Below are positions 44,919 through 53,501 of a stretch of 64,000 bases of DNA, one piece after another (the first letter of the stretch is position 1; every line of letters begins with the position of its first letter). The DNA is from Acidovorax temperans (GTDB taxonomy: Bacteria; Pseudomonadota; Gammaproteobacteria; Burkholderiales; Burkholderiaceae_C). A program made the position numbers and the translations under genes. Under the pieces are notes generated by a model that had not been told where the DNA came from, made no database searches, and saw only the letters and a list, made by a program, of their open reading frames with translations. The stretch spans positions 186,001 to 250,000 of the forward strand of contig NZ_VFPV01000004.1 in NCBI RefSeq assembly GCF_006716905.1. The letters run 5' to 3'.

Positions 44919-46301
44919 ATGGCCAAAGACAAAACCACGTTTACCTGTACCGAATGCGGCGGCACCAGCCCGCGCTGGCTGGGCAAATGCCCGTCCTGCG
45001 GCGCCTGGAACTCCCTGATCGAGCAGGTGGCCGAGGCCGGGCCGGGCAAAAACCGCCTGAGCGCACCGCAGGGCTATGCCGGCCTGGCCCATGCCCAGCC
45101 GGTGATGCCCCTGGCCGCCATCGAAGCGCAAGATGTGGCGCGCACCCCCAGCGGCATTGAGGAGCTGGACCGCGTGCTGGGCGGCGGCATCGTGGAAGGC
45201 GGCGTGGTGCTGATCGGCGGCGACCCGGGCATTGGCAAATCCACCTTGCTGCTGCAGGCCATGGACGCCCTGCAACGTGCCGGCCTGCCCGCGCTGTACG
45301 TGACCGGCGAAGAAAGCGGCGCGCAGGTGGCGCTGCGCTCGCGCCGACTGGGGATTGACGGCAGCCAGGTGCAATTGCTGGCCGAAATTCAGCTCGAAAA
45401 AATCCTGGCGACGGTGGATGCCACGCAGCCTGCCGTGGTGGTTATCGACTCCATCCAGACCACGTATTCCGACCAGCTCACCAGCGCGCCGGGCTCGGTC
45501 GCCCAGGTGCGCGAATGCGCGGCGCACCTCACACGCATGGCCAAGGGTACGGGCATTGCCGTGATTCTGGTGGGCCATGTGACCAAGGAAGGCGCGCTGG
45601 CCGGCCCGCGCGTGCTGGAGCACATGGTGGACACCGTGCTGTACTTTGAAGGCGACACGCACAGCCAGTTCCGGCTGGTGCGCGCCATCAAGAACCGCTT
45701 TGGCGCCGTGAACGAAATCGGCGTGTTCGCCATGACCGAAAAGGGCCTCAAGGGCGTGAGCAACCCGAGTGCCATTTTTCTGAGCCAGCACAGTGAGCCG
45801 GTGCCCGGCAGCTGCGTGATGGTGACGCTGGAGGGCACACGCCCCCTGCTGGTCGAGATCCAGGCGCTGGTGGACAGCGGCGGGCCCAGCCCCCGGCGCC
45901 TGTCGGTGGGCCTGGACAAGGACCGCCTGGCCATGCTGCTGGCCGTGCTGCACCGCCACGCCGGTGTGGCCTGCATGGACCAGGACGTGTTTGTGAACGC
46001 TGTGGGCGGCGTGCGCATCAGCGAGCCTGCGGCCGATTTGGCGGTGATGTTGTCCATCACCAGCAGCCTGCGAGGCAAGGCGCTGCCGCGCGGCTTTCTG
46101 GCATTTGGCGAGGTGGGGCTGGCTGGTGAGGTGCGCCCCGCGCCGCGCGGCCAGGAGCGCTTGAAGGAGGCTGCCAAGCTGGGCTTTTCCGTGGCCGTGG
46201 TGCCCAAGGCCAACGCGCCCAAAAAGCCCATCGAGGGACTGACCATTCACGCGGTGGAGCGGGTGGAAGAAGCCATGAACGTGGTGCGCGGCATCGGCTG
46301 A
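44919..46301 (+). CDS. radA: DNA repair protein RadA
   Basis: A 460-residue RadA/Sms. A zinc finger is formed by C10/C13/C24/C27 (TCTECGGTSPRWLGKCPSCGAWNSL). Walker A is at residues 101-109 (GDPGIGKST), and the RadA-specific KNRFG motif is present. The C-terminus is a Lon-protease-like domain (GLAGEVRPAPRGQERLKEAAKLG). RadA is a RecA-like helicase driving branch migration in recombination. The start at 44919 follows the family's N-terminus. Confidence 0.96.
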   Translation: MAKDKTTFTCTECGGTSPRWLGKCPSCGAWNSLIEQVAEAGPGKNRLSAPQGYAGLAHAQPVMPLAAIEAQDVARTPSGIEELDRVLGGGIVEGGVVLIGGDPGIGKSTLLLQAMDALQRAGLPALYVTGEESGAQVALRSRRLGIDGSQVQLLAEIQLEKILATVDATQPAVVVIDSIQTTYSDQLTSAPGSVAQVRECAAHLTRMAKGTGIAVILVGHVTKEGALAGPRVLEHMVDTVLYFEGDTHSQFRLVRAIKNRFGAVNEIGVFAMTEKGLKGVSNPSAIFLSQHSEPVPGSCVMVTLEGTRPLLVEIQALVDSGGPSPRRLSVGLDKDRLAMLLAVLHRHAGVACMDQDVFVNAVGGVRISEPAADLAVMLSITSSLRGKALPRGFLAFGEVGLAGEVRPAPRGQERLKEAAKLGFSVAVVPKANAPKKPIEGLTIHAVERVEEAMNVVRGIG

Positions 46302-46302
46302 C

Positions 46303-46316
46303 AGGCGGCGCCGCCT
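46303..46316 (+). terminator. GC palindrome after radA
   Basis: AGGCGGCGCCGCCT, a perfect 14-bp palindrome two bases past the stop codon. It lacks a T-tract, so it may only protect or process the 3' end. Confidence 0.35.
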
Positions 46317-46382
46317 GGGGGTGCGCCGCCGTACGCACTCTCCGCAGTGCGCGCAGCCGCCGCCCATACGACAATGGCGCCC

Positions 46383-46796
46383 ATGAATTTGCGCAATATT
46401 TTTGTCCCCGCCGGGGTCATCGGGCTGGTGCTGGTGGGCTATGCCTCCGCAGGCTGGCCGGGCGTGGCGGCCGTGGTGGGCGGCCTGGTCATGTGGGCCC
46501 TGCTGCATTTCACGCGGCTCATGAATGTGATGAAAAAAGCTGCCAACCGCCCCATGGGGTATGTGGGCAGCGCCGTCATGCTCAATGCCCGGCTCAAACC
46601 CGGCGTGAACCTGATGCACGTGATGGCCATGACGCAGTCGCTGGGCGAGCGCCTGTCGCCCGCCGACACCGACCCAGAGATTTACCGCTGGACCGATGGC
46701 ACACAGTCGCATGTGACCTGCGAATTCATCCATGGCCGCCTGCAAAAGTGGACGCTGGAGCGGCCACAGGCGCAGGAATCCACCGCCGCCGAGTAA
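46383..46796 (+). CDS. Conserved small membrane protein, unknown function
   Basis: A 137-residue protein. It has an N-terminal membrane segment pair (NIFVPAGVIGLVLVGYASAGWPGVAAVVGGLVMWALLHFTRLM), then a soluble domain with NRPMGYVGSAVMLNARLKPGVNLMHVMAMTQSLGERLSPA, YRWTDGTQSHVTCEF. I recognise no family function. Start 46383 was chosen; ATG at 46374 would add three residues. It is between radA and ilvE in the same direction. Confidence 0.65.
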   Translation: MNLRNIFVPAGVIGLVLVGYASAGWPGVAAVVGGLVMWALLHFTRLMNVMKKAANRPMGYVGSAVMLNARLKPGVNLMHVMAMTQSLGERLSPADTDPEIYRWTDGTQSHVTCEFIHGRLQKWTLERPQAQESTAAE

Positions 46797-46894
46797 GGCC
46801 CCGGCCGGGGTGGGCTGGTTTTGCGTGCGCGGCCCCTGCTGCCGCCCGTAAAATCAGGGGCTTGCTCAACCACAGCAACCCACAAAGGACACCC

Positions 46895-47845
46895 ATGAGC
46901 CCCGTAGTTCCCTCGATGGCCGATCGCGACGGCAAAATCTGGATGGACGGCCAGATGGTCGATTGGCGCGATGCCAAGATCCATGTGCTGACCCACACGC
47001 TGCACTACGGCTGCGGCGCTTTTGAAGGCGTGCGTGCCTACAACACCGTCAACGGCCCGGCGATCTTCCGTCTGCAGGAGCACACTGAGCGCCTGTTCAA
47101 CAGCGCGAAGATCCTGCGCATGAAGATCCCGTTCAGCCAGGAAGAGGTCAACGAGGCGCAAAAGGCCGTGATCCGCGAGAACAAGCTCGAATCCGGCTAC
47201 ATCCGCCCCCTGACCTGGGTGGGCGACAAGAAGCTGGGCGTCAGCCCCAAGGGCAACACCATCCACCTGATGGTGGCCGCCTGGGCCTGGGGTGCTTACC
47301 TGGGCGAAGAGGGCATGAAGCGCGGTATCCGCGTCAAGACCAGCAGCTACACGCGCCACCACGTCAACATCACCATGACGCAGGCCAAGGCGGTGAGCAA
47401 CTACACCAACTCCATCCTGGCCAACATGGAAGCCACCGACGAGGGCTACGACGAAGCGCTGCTGCTGGACAGCTCCGGCTTCGTGTCCGAAGGCGCGGGC
47501 GAGAACATCTTCGTGGTCAAGAACGGCGTGATCTATACGCCCGATCTGTCGGCTGGCGCTCTCAACGGCATCACCCGCAACACCATCTTCCACATCGCCA
47601 AGGACCTGGGCCTGGAGATCGTGCAAAAGCGCATCACGCGCGACGAGGTGTACATCGCCGACGAAGCCTTCTTCACTGGCACCGCCGCCGAAGTCACGCC
47701 CATCCGCGAGCTGGATCGCATCGAGCTGGGCAAGGGCGACTACGTGGGCAGCCGTGGCCCCATCACCGAAAAAATCCAGACCGCGTTCTTTGACATCGTC
47801 AACGGCCGCAATCCCCAATACGCCCACTGGCTCACCAAGGTTTGA
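46895..47845 (+). CDS. ilvE: Branched-chain amino acid aminotransferase
   Basis: A 316-residue class IV PLP aminotransferase that makes leucine, isoleucine and valine from their 2-oxo acids with glutamate. The PLP lysine is K165 (TQAKAVSNYTNSILA). Family motifs are LHYGCGAFEGVRAYNT, YIRPLTWVGDKKLGVSPKGN, and GFVSEGAGENIFVVKNGVIYTPDLSAGALNGITRNT. CAAAGGACACCC precedes the ATG. Confidence 0.95.
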   Translation: MSPVVPSMADRDGKIWMDGQMVDWRDAKIHVLTHTLHYGCGAFEGVRAYNTVNGPAIFRLQEHTERLFNSAKILRMKIPFSQEEVNEAQKAVIRENKLESGYIRPLTWVGDKKLGVSPKGNTIHLMVAAWAWGAYLGEEGMKRGIRVKTSSYTRHHVNITMTQAKAVSNYTNSILANMEATDEGYDEALLLDSSGFVSEGAGENIFVVKNGVIYTPDLSAGALNGITRNTIFHIAKDLGLEIVQKRITRDEVYIADEAFFTGTAAEVTPIRELDRIELGKGDYVGSRGPITEKIQTAFFDIVNGRNPQYAHWLTKV

Positions 47846-47847
47846 TC

Positions 47848-48054
47848 ATGTCCCAAGCAGTTGTTGAAGTTCTGGCCAAGGACCTGAACGCCCAAGGGGC
47901 CGTGTTCTGCCCCAATCCCAAGGCCGGCATGAAGCTGTGGAACAGCCATCCCAAGGTGTACCTGGATGTGGCCCACACCGGCGAGGGCAAGTGCCCCTAT
48001 TGCGGCACGGTGTACCGGCTGAAGGCCGGAGAGCATGTGCACGCTGGCCACTGA
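47848..48054 (+). CDS. Small zinc-finger protein (NDUFS6-like CHCC domain)
   Basis: A 68-residue protein. The zinc-binding residues are spread as VFCPNPK (Cys), WNSHPKVYLDV (His), and KCPYCGTVYRL (CxxC), the CHCC layout of the zinc-finger domain found in mitochondrial NDUFS6 and many proteobacterial small proteins. It starts 2 bases after ilvE. Role unknown. The ilvE-zinc-finger order is common in Betaproteobacteria (from memory). Confidence 0.82.
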   Translation: MSQAVVEVLAKDLNAQGAVFCPNPKAGMKLWNSHPKVYLDVAHTGEGKCPYCGTVYRLKAGEHVHAGH

Positions 48055-48069
48055 CCGGTGGATGGGTTG

Positions 48070-48885
48070 ATGCCAGTTGCAACCGGCGGCGCATCGGCGC
48101 CGCCCACGTTGACCGTGGCGGTGCTGACCCTCAACGAGGCGCACCGCATCGAAGCCTGCCTGCAAAGCGCCGCGTTTGCCGACCAGTTGCTGGTGGTGGA
48201 CAGCGGCAGCACGGACGACACCGTGGCCATTGCCCAGCGCATGGGCGCGGAGGTCCACAGCTACCCCGACTGGAAGGGCTTTGCCGTGCAGCGCAACCGG
48301 CTGCTGGCCCATGCGCGGGGTGACTACATCTTCTTCCTGGATGCCGACGAGGTGATGACACCGGCGTTTGCGCAGGAGTTGCAGGCCATCGTGCGCTCTG
48401 GCGCGCAGGCCGTGTGGACCATCCGCTGGCGCATGGTGGCCTACGGGCACGAACTCAAGTACTTTCGCTCGCAATCGCAGATCGAGCGCCTGTTCGTGCG
48501 CGCCATGGTCCGCGAGTTCACGGGCGTGGTGCACGAGCAGGCCGAACTGTTGCCACCTCCGGGCGGTGGCGCCGTGCCGCGCTGCCTGATCGAAGCGCGG
48601 CTGCTGCACTACTCGCGCACCACCGTGCGCGGCAGCCTGGAAAAGCTCACGCAGTACGCGATGCTCGGCGCTGCCAAGCGGGCCGCGACGGGCAAGAAGG
48701 GCGGGGTGGTGCGCGGCCTGGCCTCGGGCACCAGCATGTTCCTGCGCCTGTATGTGTTCCGTCTGGGGTTCCTGTGTGGCGGGGCCGGTTTTTTGTATTG
48801 CCTGTTTGTGGCGCTGGAGGCGTTCTTCCGGTATGCCGCCCTGGAGTACGACCACCAGCAACTGAGTGAGAGCGTGCGCCGTTGA
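48070..48885 (+). CDS. Family 2 glycosyltransferase
   Basis: A 271-residue GT-A glycosyltransferase. It opens TVAVLTLNEAHRIEACLQSA and LLVVDSGSTDDT, and has a metal-binding DxD in FFLDADEVMTPAF. A C-terminal hydrophobic segment (LRLYVFRLGFLCGGAGFLYCLFVAL) could anchor it to the membrane. ATG 48070 follows GGATGGG; a GTG at 48058 is an alternative. First of three co-directed surface-glycan genes; sugar donor unknown. This subgroup includes WaaE-like LPS core transferases. Confidence 0.88.
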   Translation: MPVATGGASAPPTLTVAVLTLNEAHRIEACLQSAAFADQLLVVDSGSTDDTVAIAQRMGAEVHSYPDWKGFAVQRNRLLAHARGDYIFFLDADEVMTPAFAQELQAIVRSGAQAVWTIRWRMVAYGHELKYFRSQSQIERLFVRAMVREFTGVVHEQAELLPPPGGGAVPRCLIEARLLHYSRTTVRGSLEKLTQYAMLGAAKRAATGKKGGVVRGLASGTSMFLRLYVFRLGFLCGGAGFLYCLFVALEAFFRYAALEYDHQQLSESVRR

Positions 48886-50165
48886 CCAAAGCTGACGATC
48901 TTTTTGTGCGCCTGTCGGGCGTGGCAGCGTTCATGGTGCCGGGCTTGGCCCTGTGGGTGCGCTCGGGCTACTCCTGGGGAGCGGTGGTGCTGCTGTTGTG
49001 CAGCCTGGCCACCGCCGGGGTGTGGCTGCGGCGTCGGCCAGGGCGCGATGCCTGGCTGCTTTTTGGCTCCATCGTGGCGATGGGCACGGTCTGGGCGCTG
49101 GACTTTGACCCGGCCCAGGGCAGCTGGTCCAACCTGGACCGGCCTGCCAAGTACCTGTTGGCGCTGCCGTGCCTGCTGTACGTGCTGGCCTATCCCCCGC
49201 GGGTGCGCTGGCTCTGGGCCGGTATCGCGGTGGGCGCCTGCGGGGCGGGCCTGATCGGCCTGTACCAGGCCCTGGTGCTGCACCTGCCACGCGCCAACGG
49301 CTTTACCAATGCGATCCAGTACGGCGGGCTCAGCCTGCTGCTGGGGTTGATGTGCTCGGTGGCGCTGCTGGTGCTGTGGGACCGCTGGAAGCCCTGGCAA
49401 CGCGCGGGCTGGGCGGTGGGCATTCTGCTGGGCCTGGACGGATCGCTGCTGTCCGAGTCGCGCGGGGGCTGGGTGGTGTTGCCCATGGCGCTGCTGTTGT
49501 GCGTCTGGCTCCAGGGGCGCTCCGGCCAGCCCCGCAGGGCCATTGTCGGTGCCGTGCTGGTTGTGTTGGGGGCTGTGGGCCTGATGGCCTTCAAGGCCAA
49601 CGAGGTGCGCCTGCGCGTGGATGAGGCGCGGCAGGAGATCACACAGTACGAGTCGCGGGGCGACGCGGCCAGTTCGGTCGGTCAGCGCCTGGCGCACTGG
49701 GGCCTGGCCTGGCGCATGGGGCTGGATCGACCCTGGACCGGCTGGGGACGCTACGGCTATGAAGCCGAGAAGCAGCGCCGGGTAGACGCCGGAGAGACCC
49801 ACCCGATTGTTTTGCAGTTCAGCCACGCCCATAACGAGCTGCTGGACATCTTTGCCAAGCGCGGCATCCCCGGCGTGGTGGTCTTGCTGGTTTTTTATGG
49901 GGTGCCGCTGGTGCTGTTCTGGCCCACGCGGCGGCGCGTGTTCCCGGGTGCTGCGGGCGTGCTCGATACTGAAGGGCTGTGCCTGCGCATGATCGGGGTG
50001 CTGCTGCCCGTGTCGTATATGGGCTTTGGTACCACCCAGGTGTTTTTGGGGCACAACAGCGGCACCATGTTCTACCTGTTCATGGGCATGCTGGTGCTGG
50101 CCATCCTGCAAGGCCGCGAGCGCCTGCGGCTGCAAACGCCCGGGCAAGCCGCCTCTCTTTCCTGA
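48882..50165 (+). CDS. O-antigen ligase/polymerase-like membrane protein
   Basis: A 427-residue inner-membrane protein with about ten to twelve TM helices. The Wzy_C/WaaL-type periplasmic loop has SESRGGWVVLPMALLL and the conserved FSHAHNELLDIFAKRGIPG. It may join a glycan to lipid A core or polymerise a surface polysaccharide. It starts at TTG 48882, overlapping the glycosyltransferase stop (TTGA), so the pair is coupled; the start is inferred, as no ATG fits. Confidence 0.85.
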   Translation: MTKADDLFVRLSGVAAFMVPGLALWVRSGYSWGAVVLLLCSLATAGVWLRRRPGRDAWLLFGSIVAMGTVWALDFDPAQGSWSNLDRPAKYLLALPCLLYVLAYPPRVRWLWAGIAVGACGAGLIGLYQALVLHLPRANGFTNAIQYGGLSLLLGLMCSVALLVLWDRWKPWQRAGWAVGILLGLDGSLLSESRGGWVVLPMALLLCVWLQGRSGQPRRAIVGAVLVVLGAVGLMAFKANEVRLRVDEARQEITQYESRGDAASSVGQRLAHWGLAWRMGLDRPWTGWGRYGYEAEKQRRVDAGETHPIVLQFSHAHNELLDIFAKRGIPGVVVLLVFYGVPLVLFWPTRRRVFPGAAGVLDTEGLCLRMIGVLLPVSYMGFGTTQVFLGHNSGTMFYLFMGMLVLAILQGRERLRLQTPGQAASLS

Positions 50166-50177
50166 AAGACCTCTGCC

Positions 50178-51152
50178 ATGCACATCCTGCTGGTCAACAA
50201 CTCTCCCATCCCGGTGTATGGCTATGGCGGCACCGAGCGCGTGATCTGGGACCTGGGCAAGACGCTGGTGCAGCAGGGCCACCGCGTGAGCCATCTGGTG
50301 CCCGAGGGCTCGACCTGCGACTTCGGCCAGGTGCTGCCCATCCGGCCGGACGAGCCGTGGGAGGGGCAGATCCCGGCCGACGTGGACATCACGCACTTTC
50401 AGTTCAACCCTCGCTCCGAGCTGTCCAAGCCCTACCTGGTGACCGAGCACGGCAACGCGCGCAAGCCCAAGCCGCTGCCGCGCAACACGGTGTTCCTGTC
50501 GCGTGATCACGCGGCGCGCTATGGCTCCAGCGAGTTCGTCTACAACGGGCTGGACTGGGCTGGTTATGGCCCGGTGGACTTTGACCGCCCACGCTCGCAT
50601 TACCACTTCCTGGGCAAGGCGGCCTGGGGCGTGAAGAACGTGCGCGGCGCCATCAAGGTGGCCAAGATGGCCGGGGTGGAGCTGGACGTGCTGGGCGGCA
50701 ACCGCATCAACTTCAAGCGGGGCTTTCGCTGGACGCTGTCGCGCAAGATCCACTTCCACGGCATGGTGGGTGGCACGCAGAAGACGGGCCTGCTCAACGC
50801 CTCGCGCGGGCTGATCTTTCCGGTGCGCTGGCACGAGCCGTTCGGGCTGGCAGTGATCGAAAGCCTGTACTTCGGCTGCCCCGTGTTTTCCACCCCCTAC
50901 GGCGCCTTGCCCGAGCTGGTGCCCGTGCACTGCGGCGTGCTGTCAGACCAGGCGTCGGTGCTGGCCGAGGCGGTGCGGGGCAACCGCTTTGACCCGCGCG
51001 CCTGCCACCAGCATGTGGTGGAGCACTTTGGCGCCGAGCGCATGGCGCGCAACTACCTGCGCATGTACGAGCGGGTGCTGGCGGGCGAAACCCTCAACGC
51101 CCAGCCACCCATGATCCAGGGCCCGGCGCGCGAACTGCCCTGGAGGCAGTGA
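50178..51152 (+). CDS. Family 4 glycosyltransferase
   Basis: A 324-residue GT-B glycosyltransferase. The acceptor half begins MHILLVNNSPIPVYGYGGTERVIWDLGKTL. The donor half carries the E-x7-E motif in HEPFGLAVIESLYFG and PYGALPELV. It is 12 bases after the ligase-like gene. Together the three genes look like a short LPS/capsule assembly module. Confidence 0.9.
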   Translation: MHILLVNNSPIPVYGYGGTERVIWDLGKTLVQQGHRVSHLVPEGSTCDFGQVLPIRPDEPWEGQIPADVDITHFQFNPRSELSKPYLVTEHGNARKPKPLPRNTVFLSRDHAARYGSSEFVYNGLDWAGYGPVDFDRPRSHYHFLGKAAWGVKNVRGAIKVAKMAGVELDVLGGNRINFKRGFRWTLSRKIHFHGMVGGTQKTGLLNASRGLIFPVRWHEPFGLAVIESLYFGCPVFSTPYGALPELVPVHCGVLSDQASVLAEAVRGNRFDPRACHQHVVEHFGAERMARNYLRMYERVLAGETLNAQPPMIQGPARELPWRQ

Positions 51153-51155
51153 GGC

Positions 51156-51195
51156 ATCCCTGAGTCGCTTGCGGCGCCTTCCCCCCAGGGGACGC
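51156..51195 (+). repeat. Second repeat family, copy 2
   Basis: CCCTGAGTCGCTTGCGGCGCCTTCCCCCCAGGGGACGCC-like element following the GT4 gene. It shares the CCCTGAG..GC.CTTCCCCC...GGGGACGCC pattern with the element after 42039. Confidence 0.6.
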
Positions 51196-51301
51196 CACCT
51201 GTGGCCTTGCAAAGCCAGCTGCACGGTGGCACGGGTTTCACAGCGCGCCAGTTTTTAGCGCCCTGTTCATATCGGGGAGGCTACTGCGCGGATTCTATGG
51301 A

Positions 51302-51362
51302 GTTTTTGGCCGCAAGCGCTAGTTCAACATGCCCCTGCTGCTATAAAAATGATAGTTATTGG
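51302..51362 (-). repeat. Dispersed two-hairpin repeat, copy 9 (overlaps nitronate monooxygenase stop)
   Basis: A reverse, diverged copy (GTTTTTGGCCGCAAGCGCTAG...GCTGCTATAAAAATGATAGTTATT). The stop codon of the neighbouring gene lies inside it. Confidence 0.65.
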
Positions 51363-52477
51363 TGGCCGATAGTGGAGGTGCTGCGCGGCGCGGTAGCCTG
51401 CTGCCACTCCTGGGCCAACAATGCCACCAGCTGCGCCGCCGGCATGGGCCGCACCTGGGCCACCCCCTGGCCTGCCCACAGCGACAGGCAGTCGGCCTGG
51501 CCCGCCTGGGCGGCCGCGCGGCGCAGCGCGCCGGTCAGCGCGTTCTGCACGGGGTAGGGCGGCACGGTGGACTCGTCGGCCTGCAGCGCTTGCATCATGC
51601 GGTTGACGATGCCGCGCGCCGGCCGGCCCGAGAAGATGCGGGTGGTGCGTGTATCCGTTGCCTGGGCGTGGGCCAGGGCCTCACGGTACGCCGGGCCAAT
51701 GGCCGACTCGGAGCAGTTCAGGAAGGCCGTGCCCATCTGTACCGCCTGGGCGCCCAGCGCCAGGGCGCCCGCAATGCCGCGCCCGTCCATGATGCCGCCC
51801 GCAGCGATCACCGGGATGGACAGGGCTTGCGCGCACTGCGCCACCAGCGGCAGCGTGCCCACCATGCTGGCCGCAAAGTCGGCTAATGACGGCGCCGCGC
51901 CGGTGGCGCCGGGCTGTGTGGGCGTGAGGAATGTGCCCCGGTGGCCCCCGGCTTCCATGCCAGAGGCGCAGACTGCATCCGCCCCCACGGCGGCCCAGGC
52001 CTGGGCCTCGGCCAGCGTGGTGGCGGTGCCGATCACGGTGCTGCCTACGGCCTGGAGCCTGGCCACCTGCGCCGCCGTGAGGATGCCGAAGGTGAAGCTG
52101 GCCACGGCGGGGCGTGCGGCGACGAGGACGTCGAACTGTGCGGCAAAGTCTTCGCACCACTGGGCGGGCCGCTCGGGCACCAGGCCGAACTCGGCATAGA
52201 ACGGCGCCAGGCGCTGCAGCGCGGCCTGCACCGTGGCGTCGTCGGGCGTGGGCGTGGCCTGCACAAACAGGTTCATGCCAAAGGGCCGGTCGGTTTGCTG
52301 GCGCACGGCGGCAGCGGCCTCGGCCATGGCGGCGGGCGAGCGCATGCCGCAGCCCAGCATGCCCAGGCCGCCCGCTGACGAGACGGCTGCGGCCAGGGCG
52401 GGGGTGTCCGAGCCCGTCATCGGGCCCTGGATGATGGGCAATGCAATGCCAAGGCGCTGGAGAAGTGAAGAGGTCAT
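51356..52477 (-). CDS. Nitronate monooxygenase (NMO/2-nitropropane dioxygenase family)
   Basis: A 373-residue FMN-dependent TIM-barrel. It begins MTSSLLQRLGIALPIIQGPMTG. Family elements include AAAVSSAGGLGMLGCGM, GADAVCASGMEAGGHRG and AAGGIMDGRGIAGALALGAQAVQMGTAFL. It oxidises nitronates such as propionate-3-nitronate. The start at 52477 matches the family. The last residues (TIGHQ) and stop come from a dispersed repeat. It diverges from nothing; the LysR gene follows the same strand upstream. Confidence 0.92.
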   Translation of the reverse strand: MTSSLLQRLGIALPIIQGPMTGSDTPALAAAVSSAGGLGMLGCGMRSPAAMAEAAAAVRQQTDRPFGMNLFVQATPTPDDATVQAALQRLAPFYAEFGLVPERPAQWCEDFAAQFDVLVAARPAVASFTFGILTAAQVARLQAVGSTVIGTATTLAEAQAWAAVGADAVCASGMEAGGHRGTFLTPTQPGATGAAPSLADFAASMVGTLPLVAQCAQALSIPVIAAGGIMDGRGIAGALALGAQAVQMGTAFLNCSESAIGPAYREALAHAQATDTRTTRIFSGRPARGIVNRMMQALQADESTVPPYPVQNALTGALRRAAAQAGQADCLSLWAGQGVAQVRPMPAAQLVALLAQEWQQATAPRSTSTIGHQ

Positions 52478-52508
52478 GGGCAGGCTCTTTTGAAGGGCAG
52501 AGGCGGGA

Positions 52509-53399
52509 TCAGGGCGATGAAATCCAGGCGGAAGAGGGCTGTTGTGTGCCTTGCAGTGCGGCCAGCAGCGCATCCAGCGCGGGCGACTGGTAGCCGCGCC
52601 GGCGCACCAGCACCGTGTCGCAGGTCTGCAGGGGTACCAGGCGCAGGGCCGGGGGCTCGCGCATCAAGTCCCATACGGCCTGGGGAACCACACCCGCGCA
52701 GCGCCCCGCCGCCACGCAGGCGATGATGGCGTGGTAAGACGCCAGCTCCAGCACCTGGGGCGCTGTGCCGCGGGCGCCTTGCATCCATGCTTCTCCGATG
52801 TGGCGGTAGGTACAGCCGCGTGTGAAGGCGGCCAGCGTGTGCAATTGCAAATCGGCGGGGCTTTGCACCGGTGGGTGGTGCGCGGGCAGGGCCAGCAGCA
52901 GCGATTCTTGAAACACCGGGGTGCGTTCCACCGGCGTATCGGTTTCCAGCCCAGGTGGTGGCCAGGCGACCAGGGCGGCATCCAGCGTGTGCGCGGCGAC
53001 TTGTTCCACCAAGGGGCGGGATGCGCCGGTGGACAAGTCCAGCACCACGTCGGGCCACTGGGCATGCAGTTGCGCCAGGGGCTGGGGCAGGCGCGCAGCG
53101 GCCGTGCTTTCCATGGCGCCCAGGCGCAGGCGCCCACCCGGCTGCTGCGGGCGTACGGCCTGGCGGGCCTCTTCGGCCAGGGCCAGCAGGCGGTCGGCGT
53201 AGCCGCGCAGGGATTCGCCCGCCGGTGTGAGCGCCATGCGCCGCCCCTGGCGCAAGAACAGCGGCGTGCCCAGCTGCTCTTCCAGCTGCTGAATCCGCGT
53301 GGTCACGTTGGACTGCACACGGCCCAGCTGCTCTGCTGCGCGGGTCACGCTGCCTTCGGCCGCCACGGCCTTGAAGATTTCGAGTGCGGTGAAATCCAT
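52509..53399 (-). CDS. LysR-type transcriptional regulator
   Basis: A 296-residue LysR protein. The HTH is at about residues 1-60 (MDFTALEIFKAVAAEGSVTRAAEQLGRVQSNVTTRIQQLE). The substrate-binding domain begins about residue 90. It diverges from a YbfB-type MFS transporter with a 102-base AT-rich intergenic region, a classic regulator/target pair. It likely also influences the nitronate monooxygenase gene downstream (31 bases away). Confidence 0.92.
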   Translation of the reverse strand: MDFTALEIFKAVAAEGSVTRAAEQLGRVQSNVTTRIQQLEEQLGTPLFLRQGRRMALTPAGESLRGYADRLLALAEEARQAVRPQQPGGRLRLGAMESTAAARLPQPLAQLHAQWPDVVLDLSTGASRPLVEQVAAHTLDAALVAWPPPGLETDTPVERTPVFQESLLLALPAHHPPVQSPADLQLHTLAAFTRGCTYRHIGEAWMQGARGTAPQVLELASYHAIIACVAAGRCAGVVPQAVWDLMREPPALRLVPLQTCDTVLVRRRGYQSPALDALLAALQGTQQPSSAWISSP

Positions 53400-53501
53400 C
53401 CAAACGTTCTTTTTGAAAGATGGTTTTCTAAAAATATATCTCTTTGGAGAATAATAAGCGAGACATCCCGCACACCCTCTGCCTTCGTGGAGCTCTTTTT
53501 C
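53400..53501. promoter_or_regulatory. AT-rich LysR/MFS divergent promoter region
   Basis: A 102-base intergenic stretch with much lower GC than its flanks, including TCTTTTTGAAAGA (a T-N11-A dyad) and AAAATATATCTCTTT. Expected to contain the LysR operator and both promoters. Confidence 0.5.

Noticed and set aside
52542..53501. Long open frame upstream of the MFS transporter start, antisense to the LysR gene
   Set aside because: It is a shadow of the LysR gene; MFS homology starts only at 53502, which also has the ribosome-binding site.
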